From Alphaproteobacteria bacterium (lineage in GTDB: Bacteria > Pseudomonadota > Alphaproteobacteria > Sphingomonadales > Kordiimonadaceae), in the NCBI GenBank assembly GCA_013372975.1, contig JABXIS010000025.1:1-54841 (forward strand): 54,841 bases of DNA, read 5' to 3'. Each line of letters begins with the position of its first letter. Position 1 is the stretch's first letter. The notes beneath the pieces are model-generated. The model was not told where the DNA came from. It did no database searches and worked only from the letters and a program-made list of their open reading frames with translations. Below are positions 8,116 through 15,899 of the stretch, piece by piece. A program made the translations under genes and the position numbers.

Positions 8116-9252
8116 ATGGGGGAAAGTGTGGCGGATGAAACCGGGGTTGCATCAGGCAACCATTTTCAGAAACGGCGGCATGAGCCGGTAAAGGACAAGG
8201 AACGTATTTTGGGCCGGCTTGTCGGGCTTGATCTTGCACGTTTTGTCGCCTTTGTGGGCATGGTGATTGTCAATTTCTCTGTGGTCATGGGCGGTGGCGG
8301 CGATCTGAGCTTTTCCAGCGCTGTTCTTGGTGCGTTCGAGGGCAGGGCTGCGGCCACCTTCGTCGCGCTTGCGGGCATCGGCATGGGGCTCATGGGGCCG
8401 GGCCAATCGTTCGTCATCACTTTGAAGCGGGCGGCTTTCCTGTTGGCGATTGGCCTTTTGAATATGCTGATTTTCCCGGCTGACATCATTCACTATTACG
8501 CCTTCTATTTCCTTTTGGGCAGCCTGTTCCTGAAGGCCGGCAATGTCCAGATCGGGGCCGCGATCATCTCGCTTGTATTTGGTTTTCTGATCCTTCTGAT
8601 GGTGTTGGATTACGATGCGGGTTGGAATTGGGAAACGCTGGACTATAGCGGATTCTGGACAGTGGAGGGCTTCATCCGCAATCTGCTTTTCAACGGATGG
8701 CATCCTGTGGTGCCGTGGCTTGGCTTTTTCCTGTTTGGCCTGTTGCTGGCCCGTTTGCCGCTCTCGGCCGCCCGTATGCAAGGATGGATGATGGCTGTTG
8801 GCTTTCTGGTGCTTTTGGGGGCACAGGCGCTGTCAGACATGCTGGTGACTTCCGCCCCAACAATTGATGGCGAAAGCCTTGTGCCGTTGTTGCTTACCAA
8901 GCCAGTGCCCCCCGGTCCCCTCTATATGCTGGCGGGGATGGGTGCAGCCCTCTTGGCTGTTGGTGCCTGTTTGCGTTTTGCTGCGTTGTTTGAAAGTAGC
9001 CTGATCTTAAGGCTTCTTTGCGCGCCGGGGCGTCAGACGCTTACGCTTTATTTTGCGCATATATTTGTGGGCATGGGGACTCTTCAGGCGTTGGGCCTGT
9101 TGGCTGACCAGCACAATGAATTCATGTCATCCAATACTGTGCTGGCGGCCGCGCTGCTTTTCGCTGTCGCGTCGCTTTTGTATGCTATTCTTTGGGACCG
9201 CTTCTTCAGACGCGGGCCCCTCGAGGCGCTGATGCGCCGGTTAACGGGATAA
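8116..9252 (+). CDS. DUF418-type multi-spanning membrane protein
   Basis: A 378-residue inner-membrane protein with roughly ten hydrophobic segments. It opens with GRLVGLDLARFVAFVGM after a 35-residue charged N-terminus and ends with RRGPLEALMRRLTG. That ending resembles the C-terminal DUF418 signature (R..GPLE.LWR.LT). The N-terminal part resembles the heparan-glucosaminide acetyltransferase-like/YeiB fold. Family function is poorly known; an acyl-transfer role has been suggested. The start is uncertain: ATG 8116 lacks a clear ribosome site, while an in-frame GTG at 8128 follows GGGGGAAAGT. It is 50 bp after the beta-lactamase gene and 4 bp before the next gene, so the three may be co-transcribed. 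Confidence 0.75.
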   Translation: MGESVADETGVASGNHFQKRRHEPVKDKERILGRLVGLDLARFVAFVGMVIVNFSVVMGGGGDLSFSSAVLGAFEGRAAATFVALAGIGMGLMGPGQSFVITLKRAAFLLAIGLLNMLIFPADIIHYYAFYFLLGSLFLKAGNVQIGAAIISLVFGFLILLMVLDYDAGWNWETLDYSGFWTVEGFIRNLLFNGWHPVVPWLGFFLFGLLLARLPLSAARMQGWMMAVGFLVLLGAQALSDMLVTSAPTIDGESLVPLLLTKPVPPGPLYMLAGMGAALLAVGACLRFAALFESSLILRLLCAPGRQTLTLYFAHIFVGMGTLQALGLLADQHNEFMSSNTVLAAALLFAVASLLYAILWDRFFRRGPLEALMRRLTG

Positions 9253-9256
9253 GCAT

Positions 9257-10306
9257 ATGACAAGATTGGGCTGTTCCTTGGTTTTGATGCTGCTGGCGCT
9301 GGTGTTGGCGCACACAAGTCGTGCGTCTGACAAGTTGCCCGATTTTTCCGATGTCATTTCTGTGCGAATGCCTGAAGGGTTCCGCTATGCTGGCGGCAAG
9401 GGCCTGTTCAATAGTTTCACATACAGCTATCTGCCGGAGGCATCCGGCATGGATGACTGGCAGGAAAAAATCACGCTGTTGGGCATCGGTGATGGCGGTT
9501 TGCCTGATCCGGTTCTGGGCCGTGTCGTGCAATTGCATTTCATGAAAAGTATGGCTGGCGCCTGTATGCACAGCACACTCGATATGATCGACAAAGCGAC
9601 AACCGCTTCCTTCAAACGCATCGATTATAAATTCTATTGCCAGCTTCACCAAGAAGCCCAGCGGGATACCGATACCCGACAGATGTTCGAACTGGCGCGC
9701 GTGCGGGTGATGGTCAGTAAAAGCGGCACCTACCTGTTCAGCCATCATTGGTACAGCGATATGAACACGCTGATGAAGGTATATTATGATGATCAGGACG
9801 CTTTCTGGGCCCGAGCTGCAGACAAGCTGGATCATTTCGACGTGTGTGATCTGGCGCGATCAACTACATGCTGGGTAGATCGGGATGTGGTCGGCACAGA
9901 CAGCCTGCAGGAAACTGATGATCAGCTTCGGTGCCAGAACCAACCGGAGACAGATTGTAACCCTACGGCCATCCTGATCTTTCGCGCCAAGGACCCTACA
10001 AAGGTGGTCGCGGGTGCGCCGCGGGGTACCGGCCTTTTGCAGTTGGACAGGCATGACCTCAAAAGTGCCACACTAGCCCTAGTGCTTTTGCAGGCGGTCA
10101 AGAAAACACTGGATGCGGGCGCGCCTGAATTTGCATTGGTGGTCAAGCCATCCGCCGATCCCAACCATGATGTGACTTTCGCGGACAGGGCAAAGATCGC
10201 CGCCTTTTTCAACCTTATGGGGGAAACAGCCGTGCAGAAGGATATCGCGGAAAGTTATGGTAGCCTGATGCTGAATTTCCATCCCGGCCAAGGCCGAACG
10301 TTCTAG
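9257..10306 (+). CDS. Unrecognised secreted protein
   Basis: A 349-residue protein that I do not recognise. A signal peptide is clear (residues 1-23, LVLMLLALVLAHTSRAS). The mature part has several cysteines (in GACMHS, FYCQLH, VCDLARSTTCW, LRCQNQPETDCN) that could form disulfides in the periplasm. It has an aromatic, charged central region (SHHWYSDMNTLMKVYY). No transmembrane segment follows the leader. It starts 4 bp after the DUF418 gene, so translation is likely coupled and the two probably act together. The convergent TonB receptor ends 7 bp away. No homologous family can be named from sequence alone. Confidence 0.6.
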   Translation: MTRLGCSLVLMLLALVLAHTSRASDKLPDFSDVISVRMPEGFRYAGGKGLFNSFTYSYLPEASGMDDWQEKITLLGIGDGGLPDPVLGRVVQLHFMKSMAGACMHSTLDMIDKATTASFKRIDYKFYCQLHQEAQRDTDTRQMFELARVRVMVSKSGTYLFSHHWYSDMNTLMKVYYDDQDAFWARAADKLDHFDVCDLARSTTCWVDRDVVGTDSLQETDDQLRCQNQPETDCNPTAILIFRAKDPTKVVAGAPRGTGLLQLDRHDLKSATLALVLLQAVKKTLDAGAPEFALVVKPSADPNHDVTFADRAKIAAFFNLMGETAVQKDIAESYGSLMLNFHPGQGRTF

Positions 10307-10313
10307 TCTTTCC

Positions 10314-12542
10314 CTAGAAAGACCAGGCCAGCTCCAACCCATAGATGCGGGGCACTGTGCGCGCTTCCACGATGGTGCCAAAGAAATCTCGCAGGCTTGC
10401 TGTGATTCTGTTTTCATCCAGCGCATTTTGCATAAACGCGCCGATGCGCCAGCCTGCTGCAGTGTTTTCTATGCCTGCTTTCAGCCCCAGCTGATGTCGC
10501 GCTTCAATATAGCCAAAAGGCACGCTTCCGCCCCCCAGAAGCGGTTGGCTTTTTATATTGTCAGGCGTGACATAATAGCCATTCGCGTAGGAAAAGGCGG
10601 CGGTCAGATAATAACCGAGCGTTGCGGACAGGTTGCCGCGATGGTTTGTCAGGACACTGGCTTCAATCGAAGGGGCCTCAAGCGCATTGCCTGAAACGTC
10701 CATGGCGCCGGTGCCGCCGTCCGGGAAGTGGCGATAGTCTGCGTCAAGAAGGGCGAGTGAGGCCGCAATGTCAAACCTGTCTGAAACACGGTAAGAAGCT
10801 TCCAGTTCAAGCCCCAGCGTGCGCACCTCTGCAGCGTTGGATATCAGGATAACGGTGCTGCCGCCTTCAAGCGCGAGAAACTGGTTTACCTGATAATCGG
10901 TATAGTCCACCCAGAAAGCTGTGGCGCTATAATGCGCCTGCCCGCCGGCAAGTGTGCCCTTGATACCGACTTCGTAGGATCGGGCTTTCTCCTTCCGGAA
11001 TTCAAGCTGGTTCGGGAACAGGGCCGCACTCACATAGTCGAGATTATAGCCGCCGCTTTTGAAGCCCTGACCATAGCGCACGAATGCGCTCAGACTGCCT
11101 GAGGATTTGTAGGTGAGGCTGATGGTGGGCGAAAGGTCCGTGTCGTGGCGGGTGTCTTCAAAATGGCCGGTAGCGAGGAAGAAGAAGGGGGCCTGGGTGG
11201 TGTCTACGTCCCAGTTTGCCATTTTTTCTTCGCGTGACCACCTAAGGCCGGTAGACACGGTCAGGCCGGGGGCCAGGGCAAAATCCAGATTGCCATAAAT
11301 GCCCCAGGCGGTGGTATCAACCCTGCCAATGCTGGTCATGTCCCCGCCCGGCGTGATGCCCAGAAGGGGCGCGAGTGCACCGCCCATTGCATGCCGGTCT
11401 GTTTCGCCTTTCTGGTCCAGATAGGTAAGGCCAAACACATACCGAACAGGTTTGTCCTCGGGCGAGGTGAGCTTCAGTTCCTGGGACAGATGCCCATAAT
11501 CCTCTGCATAATCCACATGAAAGATATCAGCGGGGCTATAGTCGGTGTCATATATTTGCGCGGCGTAGGATGATCTGAGCCCTGTCATGGACGTAAGCCT
11601 TAGTCCGCTTGCAAACGCCCAACCGAGGGTCAGGCCCATGCCTTCGGTTACCACCTTCTGTGTAGGGCTTGTGTTGAAATTGACCTCAAATGGTGCTGGG
11701 GCCGAAAGGTCAGGCGTGATGCCGAAGCTGTCTGAGTTCGGGTCACCGATCAGCATGCGTTCGTCCAGCTCGTTGCGGTCAAGGCTCAAGTGCGCCGTGA
11801 AATGGTCGCCATTCCTGTAGTAGGCCTGTGCGCGAATATTGGTACGGTTCCGATTATCCAGGCTGGTACCGTCAAAGATGTTTTCGGTTAGGCCGTCGCG
11901 TTTTTCCAGGCCTGCGGCCACGCTGATGGAAAATGTGCCTGACAGCGGCGCAGATACCCGCCCTTGCAGTATTCGTGTGCCCTTGTTGCCGATACGGGCA
12001 AGCACGCGGCCCCGCATTTCGTTGGCCGGTTTATCACTGATCAGGGTCACGGCACCAGCGATGGAGTTGCGCCCAAAGAAGGTGCCTTGAGGCCCGCGCA
12101 AAACTTCTACCTGCGAGACATCCAGCAGGTTTTGGTTCAGGCCATAGGAAGGCCCCAGATAAAAGCCGTCCTGATAAATGCCCACACGTTCGTCAAACCC
12201 GATATTGCGGCTGAAGGTGCCAACACCTCTTAATGTCAGCGTGTTATTGTAGGCAAATTGCGCGCCTGTGCGCAGGTTTGGCACGGCAAGCTCAAGGTCT
12301 TCAAGAGAAGACAATGTCCAGTCATCAAGTGCCGTCTGGCCCACCACGCTGATCGAAACCGGTGTGTCCTCAAGACGTTGATCGCGCTTGCGGGCATGGA
12401 CAGTGATTTCTTCCACAAGTGTCAGTGTGGCATCCGCATGATCGGTGGTTGCGGCAAAGACCTCCATCGGCGCAGAAAAGAAGAGTGCAGTCGTGGCAAA
12501 ATATAGTCCGTGCCGGGTGGGTCTGGCGCAAGGGTCTGCCAC
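10314..12542 (-). CDS. TonB-dependent outer-membrane receptor (second)
   Basis: A 742-residue receptor. I chose the GTG at 12542 because GAGG lies 7 nt upstream; a possible ATG at 12569 would place that ribosome site inside the coding region. Residues 1-30 form a signal peptide (cleavage after VFA). A TonB-box-like EEITVHARKRDQR and the plug segments LTLRGVGTFSRN and VEVLRGPQGTFFGRNSIAG follow, then a barrel ending LELAWSF. A LysR regulator lies directly upstream on the same strand, 122 bp away, so transcription of this receptor is probably controlled by it. The substrate is unknown; the plug style is that of receptors for organic nutrients. Confidence 0.9.
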   Translation of the reverse strand: MADPCARPTRHGLYFATTALFFSAPMEVFAATTDHADATLTLVEEITVHARKRDQRLEDTPVSISVVGQTALDDWTLSSLEDLELAVPNLRTGAQFAYNNTLTLRGVGTFSRNIGFDERVGIYQDGFYLGPSYGLNQNLLDVSQVEVLRGPQGTFFGRNSIAGAVTLISDKPANEMRGRVLARIGNKGTRILQGRVSAPLSGTFSISVAAGLEKRDGLTENIFDGTSLDNRNRTNIRAQAYYRNGDHFTAHLSLDRNELDERMLIGDPNSDSFGITPDLSAPAPFEVNFNTSPTQKVVTEGMGLTLGWAFASGLRLTSMTGLRSSYAAQIYDTDYSPADIFHVDYAEDYGHLSQELKLTSPEDKPVRYVFGLTYLDQKGETDRHAMGGALAPLLGITPGGDMTSIGRVDTTAWGIYGNLDFALAPGLTVSTGLRWSREEKMANWDVDTTQAPFFFLATGHFEDTRHDTDLSPTISLTYKSSGSLSAFVRYGQGFKSGGYNLDYVSAALFPNQLEFRKEKARSYEVGIKGTLAGGQAHYSATAFWVDYTDYQVNQFLALEGGSTVILISNAAEVRTLGLELEASYRVSDRFDIAASLALLDADYRHFPDGGTGAMDVSGNALEAPSIEASVLTNHRGNLSATLGYYLTAAFSYANGYYVTPDNIKSQPLLGGGSVPFGYIEARHQLGLKAGIENTAAGWRIGAFMQNALDENRITASLRDFFGTIVEARTVPRIYGLELAWSF

Positions 12543-12591
12543 AGAAATTCCTCTTTTATAAACAATCATATATAGAGCGGACTGCCCGCCA

Positions 12592-12641
12592 CTATAGGGA
12601 AAGGCCGGTGCTACCGCAAATGGAATTGGCCCTACCTATAG
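12592..12641. promoter_or_regulatory. Inverted repeat between LysR gene and TonB receptor
   Basis: CTATAGG (12592-12598) and CCTATAG (12635-12641) form a spaced inverted repeat, with GGCC tracts just inside each arm. It lies upstream of the receptor on the same strand. It may be an operator for the adjacent LysR protein; this is a weak inference because the 36-nt spacing is long. Confidence 0.25.
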
Positions 12642-12664
12642 GCTGCAGGGTGCTGCTCAAAATA

Positions 12665-13534
12665 TCACCTAGGGCTGATGTTTCGCACGGCCAACTCAGT
12701 GACACGCGCGATGCCGTCAAGGACCGTTTGAACCAATTGTGGATCAAGGTCATCCGCGAAAGCGGCATAAGTCGGGTAGGTGAATGTGGGGGTGCCAGGC
12801 ACGTGGCTTAGGGTGCCTTCTTCCAGAAAAGGGGCTGCGATCCGAAGTGGGAAATACCCCGATGCAGGACTGTTGGCGAGAATGGATACCCCCAACGACC
12901 CCACATTCAAATGCAGATTTGGGATGGCTATGTCCGGAAAGTTCAGCGCGTGGTCTGCCTCAAATTCAGGGCCCCAATCGATATAGATATAGTCGTCCTC
13001 CGAAAAGCCGACTTGCCCTTTTTTGCTGGTTACAAGAACCAGTTGCTCTTCGAATATTTGCCGCACAGTGAACCCCGCGCGGGCCTCCGGGCGATACAGC
13101 ACCACAAAATCAAGGGTGCCGTCGGTCAGTTGCTGCATCAGAAGGTGGGATGAGGCGATCATCTGGGCGCGAATGGCCACCTCGGACGCATGGGTGTGCA
13201 TCCATGGCAACCAGTTGAGAAGAAACCCGTCCCACAGGCTGGGCTGTGCGCCAATAGACAACATCTTGCGTTGGCCTTCGGGCATGGCGAGCGACAGGCG
13301 CGCCTGATCCCACATGCGCACAATGGCTTGTGCGTGCCTGGCGAAGGATAACCCCACGCGCGTCGGCACGGCGCCAGCCTTGTTGCGAACAAACAGCTCT
13401 TGGCCCAGTTGAATCTCCAGCGCCCGGATGCGTGTGCTCACGGTTGACTGGGCGACATTCACTTTTTCTGCTGCTCCCAGAAAAGTGCCTGTTTCAAGAA
13501 CCGCCAGAAAGGTGCGCGCCTGAGTAATATCCAT
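12665..13534 (-). CDS. LysR-family transcriptional regulator
   Basis: A 289-residue LTTR. The N-terminal winged helix-turn-helix (residues 1-60) reads ARTFLAVLETGTFLGAAE, then AQSTVSTRIRALEIQLG and ELFVRN, the standard LysR pattern. The effector-binding domain covers about 90-289. It lies 114 bp from a divergent gene pair (small protein and 2OG oxygenase) and 122 bp before the second TonB receptor, so it may control either side. LysR proteins usually repress their own gene and activate the divergent one on binding a small ligand; here the ligand is unknown. Confidence 0.9.
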   Translation of the reverse strand: MDITQARTFLAVLETGTFLGAAEKVNVAQSTVSTRIRALEIQLGQELFVRNKAGAVPTRVGLSFARHAQAIVRMWDQARLSLAMPEGQRKMLSIGAQPSLWDGFLLNWLPWMHTHASEVAIRAQMIASSHLLMQQLTDGTLDFVVLYRPEARAGFTVRQIFEEQLVLVTSKKGQVGFSEDDYIYIDWGPEFEADHALNFPDIAIPNLHLNVGSLGVSILANSPASGYFPLRIAAPFLEEGTLSHVPGTPTFTYPTYAAFADDLDPQLVQTVLDGIARVTELAVRNISPR

Positions 13535-13548
13535 CGGGAAATCCTGTT

Positions 13549-13577
13549 ATTTGATTTTTCGATATTATCTATCAAAT
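13549..13577. promoter_or_regulatory. Possible LysR operator, ATTTGAT-N15-ATCAAAT
   Basis: The AT-rich divergent region between the LysR gene and the small-protein gene contains a perfect 7-bp inverted repeat (13549-13555 with 13571-13577). It starts 15 bp upstream of the LysR start codon. LTTR sites are usually dyads with the T-N11-A pattern, so autoregulation is plausible but not shown. Confidence 0.35.
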
Positions 13578-13648
13578 TTATCCGCTTTTCAAATATCTGG
13601 TGGAGGCGCAGAAGAACAGCAGAAACCTTGTCTTTCAGAGGATATGCC

Positions 13649-13861
13649 ATGGCTGTTTCACACTTTTATGATGACGGTATCGGCCTTGATTACGACGATT
13701 TCACCAGCCGTTCCTTTGAGCTGGCATGGCCGGTGAGCGAGGTTGTTCTGGCGTCCGCAATCGATAGCGGAAAATCCCTTAATTCCATCGCCCGCCAATA
13801 TGATGTGGGACTTGATGAAGTGATTGAGCTTTGCGAATTGTATGACCTTGATATCGGTTGA
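13649..13861 (+). CDS. Small acidic protein with HTH-like C-terminus
   Basis: A 70-residue protein of unknown family. It is acidic (YDDGIGLDYDDF) and its second half, SLNSIARQYDVGLDEVIELC, resembles a short helix-turn-helix or regulatory helix pair. The ATG at 13649 is preceded by AGAGGA at 8 nt. Its stop is followed at once by the oxygenase start, so the two are translationally coupled. No function can be assigned; it could be a small regulator or partner of the oxygenase. Confidence 0.6.
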   Translation: MAVSHFYDDGIGLDYDDFTSRSFELAWPVSEVVLASAIDSGKSLNSIARQYDVGLDEVIELCELYDLDIG

Positions 13862-13862
13862 T

Positions 13863-14471
13863 ATGGAGGCGCCTGCACAGGCGCTTCAGGGGCTTTCTTG
13901 CCGGGGTTTCTCACTGGGTCCGGTTGTTGTCGCGGATTTTCTGGCAGCCGATGAGTGTGCGGAAATCATCGCGCTTGGTGATACGCTTGGCATGAAGCGC
14001 GCCCGTTTGTCGGGGGGTACTGCCGCCGAGGCAATCCGAGCCGCTGGAAGCACCTGGTTCGATGACGATACCCTTCCCTGGTTCACTGCCAAGATGATCC
14101 GCGCGATATCCAAATTATCACAGGAATATTTTCCCTTTGATCTTGCCGGTTTTGACGAGGGTTTTCAGCTTCTTCGGTACGAGGGCGCGGCCCCTGGCCA
14201 AATCGGCGATTATTATGACTGGCATATTGATATCGGCGCGTCTGGGTCCACCATCACCCGCAAGCTCAGCCTTGTTCTGCAACTGAGTGCACCAACTGAC
14301 TATAAAGGTGGGATTTTGGAGGTGAATATGGACGGTCATGTGAGGGCCCAATCTGTGGCACAAGGCAGCCTGATCGCCTTCCCAAGTTTTGCCCTCCACC
14401 GGGTGATCCCGGTTGTGGGTGGAACACGCTATTCGTTGGCCGCGTGGGTGCATGGGCCCACTTTCCGCTAG
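13863..14471 (+). CDS. 2OG-Fe(II) oxygenase, prolyl 4-hydroxylase-like
   Basis: A 202-residue cytoplasmic dioxygenase. The iron ligands are visible as H121-x-D123 (DWHIDIG) and H179 in FALHRVIPV. R189 in GGTRYSLAAWV is the 2-oxoglutarate-binding arginine, about 10 residues after the distal histidine. This is the PKHD/prolyl-hydroxylase superfamily pattern. The ATG at 13863 lies just after the stop of the 70-residue gene; an in-frame ATG at 13842 would overlap it. The substrate is unknown. In receptor-rich alphaproteobacteria such oxygenases often sit near TonB receptors, as here. It converges with the glycerate kinase gene with only a 4-bp gap. Confidence 0.8.
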   Translation: MEAPAQALQGLSCRGFSLGPVVVADFLAADECAEIIALGDTLGMKRARLSGGTAAEAIRAAGSTWFDDDTLPWFTAKMIRAISKLSQEYFPFDLAGFDEGFQLLRYEGAAPGQIGDYYDWHIDIGASGSTITRKLSLVLQLSAPTDYKGGILEVNMDGHVRAQSVAQGSLIAFPSFALHRVIPVVGGTRYSLAAWVHGPTFR

Positions 14472-14475
14472 TGGG

Positions 14476-15744
14476 TCACTCCTCTGGTGGGTTCACCAGA
14501 ATGGCGCGGAAATCATTCACATTGGTGCGGGTAGGGCCTGTGACGAGAAGGTCATCGAGGCCTGCGAAGAAACGATAACTTAGGTTGTTGTCCAGCATTG
14601 CTTGCGCCAACAGGCCGCTTGCTGATGCGCGCGTCAGTGTGTCGGGGTGGAGGAAAGCACCTGCCGCGTCCTCGCTGCCGTCGATGCCGTCCGTGTCCGC
14701 CGCCAGCGCGTGGATGCCTTCAGCGCCGCGGAGGCCGATCGTGAGGCCAAGGGCATATTCCATATTGCGTCCGCCTGCGCCGCTCGGGTTTTTGACGCTT
14801 ACGGTAGTTTCCCCACCTGACAGGATCAGGGTGGGAACGCCGCTATCGCGCCGTTCAAGCGCCAGGCGGGCATGGGCGGTGCCAAGTTCTCGCGCCTCGC
14901 CTTCCAGATCAGGGCCGAGGTTGATCACTTTCAGGCCCTTTGCCGTGGCCGCCTTCTCTGCGGCAGTCAGGCAATCGCTGGCGTTGGCCACCAGATGGGT
15001 GTGCCATTTTCGGGGGCTTTCGCTTGGGGTTTCGTTTTCCTTGCGGGACAGCAGCTCCAGAACTGCCGCGGGATCAGGTGCCCCATAGCGTATGATCACT
15101 GCGCGAGCGTCTGCAAGGCTGGTGGGATCGGCCACCGTGGGGCCAGAGGCCACATCATGTATGCTGTCACCTGGCACATCGGAGATCACATAGGTGAAAA
15201 CTTCGGCATCACCCGCTGCCAAGGCCAGCCGCCCACCCTTGATGGTGGACAAATGCCGCCTGACACAGTTGATGTCGTGAATGGTGGCGCCTGAGTGCAA
15301 CAGATGCCGCATCAGCGCTTGTTTGGCTTCAAAAGCGAGCCCGCTTGCGGGTGAGGCCAGAAGGGAAGATCCGCCGCCTGATGCGAGAAACACGAGCCTG
15401 TCCTTGGGGCCAAGGGTGGCCGTAAGTGCCAGCATGCGCGCCGCCGCCTCAAGGCTCATGGCATCGGGTACCGGATGGGCGGCCTCGATCACTTCGAATT
15501 TGGGGATGGCTTCGTCAACCCCGTGGCCGTAGCGGGTGACTACAAGGCCGGATATATCGCCCGATAGATTTTGTGCCGCTACTTTGGCCATCTCGGCGGC
15601 GGCTTTGCCCGCGCCAAGGATTAGGGTGCGCCCCTCTGGTGCATCCTTGGGCAGGCACCGAGGCAGGCATGTCTCCGCCAAGGCGCTGGCGACACCTTTT
15701 TGATACAGGTGTGTCAGTAATTTTTGAGCGTCTCGGTTGTTCAT
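14476..15744 (-). CDS. Glycerate 2-kinase (MOFRL/TtuD family)
   Basis: A 422-residue cytoplasmic enzyme of the GckA/TtuD family, which phosphorylates D-glycerate to 2-phosphoglycerate. Some members were historically called hydroxypyruvate reductases. Visible motifs are LILGAGKAAAEMA with K47, VTRYGHG (69-75), EAAHPVPDA (88-96), the phosphate loop FLASGGGSSLL (119-129) and the C-terminal MOFRL segment LILSGGETTV. The length is typical. A GGAGAGAAATGG stretch lies upstream of the ATG. It is a single gene, convergent with the oxygenase, and would feed glycerate into lower glycolysis. Confidence 0.9.
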   Translation of the reverse strand: MNNRDAQKLLTHLYQKGVASALAETCLPRCLPKDAPEGRTLILGAGKAAAEMAKVAAQNLSGDISGLVVTRYGHGVDEAIPKFEVIEAAHPVPDAMSLEAAARMLALTATLGPKDRLVFLASGGGSSLLASPASGLAFEAKQALMRHLLHSGATIHDINCVRRHLSTIKGGRLALAAGDAEVFTYVISDVPGDSIHDVASGPTVADPTSLADARAVIIRYGAPDPAAVLELLSRKENETPSESPRKWHTHLVANASDCLTAAEKAATAKGLKVINLGPDLEGEARELGTAHARLALERRDSGVPTLILSGGETTVSVKNPSGAGGRNMEYALGLTIGLRGAEGIHALAADTDGIDGSEDAAGAFLHPDTLTRASASGLLAQAMLDNNLSYRFFAGLDDLLVTGPTRTNVNDFRAILVNPPEE

Positions 15745-15813
15745 GAAAAGGCCATTTCTCTCCTACAGGAGAGACTAGCGGTCCCGGCCATATGGGCAAG
15801 ACAAATCGTCGGT

Positions 15814-15870
15814 TAAAAGGGGTCTGCCTGCCGTACGCTCGCCTTAGGGAACGAGGGTGCGGCAGGCAGG
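15814..15870 (-). terminator. Terminator after the S9 peptidase gene
   Basis: On the minus strand, CTGCCTGCCG (15869-15860) pairs perfectly with CGGCAGGCAG (15833-15824) over 10 bp, with further partial pairing inside. ACCCCTTTT follows. It lies 30 bp beyond the peptidase stop, before the glycerate kinase gene, as expected for an intrinsic terminator. Confidence 0.6.
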
Positions 15871-15899
15871 GTCCACCACCGTGCGTCGACAGGGCGTCG

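Noticed and set aside
10301-10323. Nested small palindromes between convergent genes (GTCTTT/AAAGAC and TTCTAG/CTAGAA)
   Set aside because: Only 6-bp stems, overlapping the stop codons; too weak for a bidirectional terminator call.
14483-14500. TCTGGTG/CACCAGA hairpin at the end of the glycerate kinase gene
   Set aside because: It lies within the coding sequence and has no U-tract on either strand.
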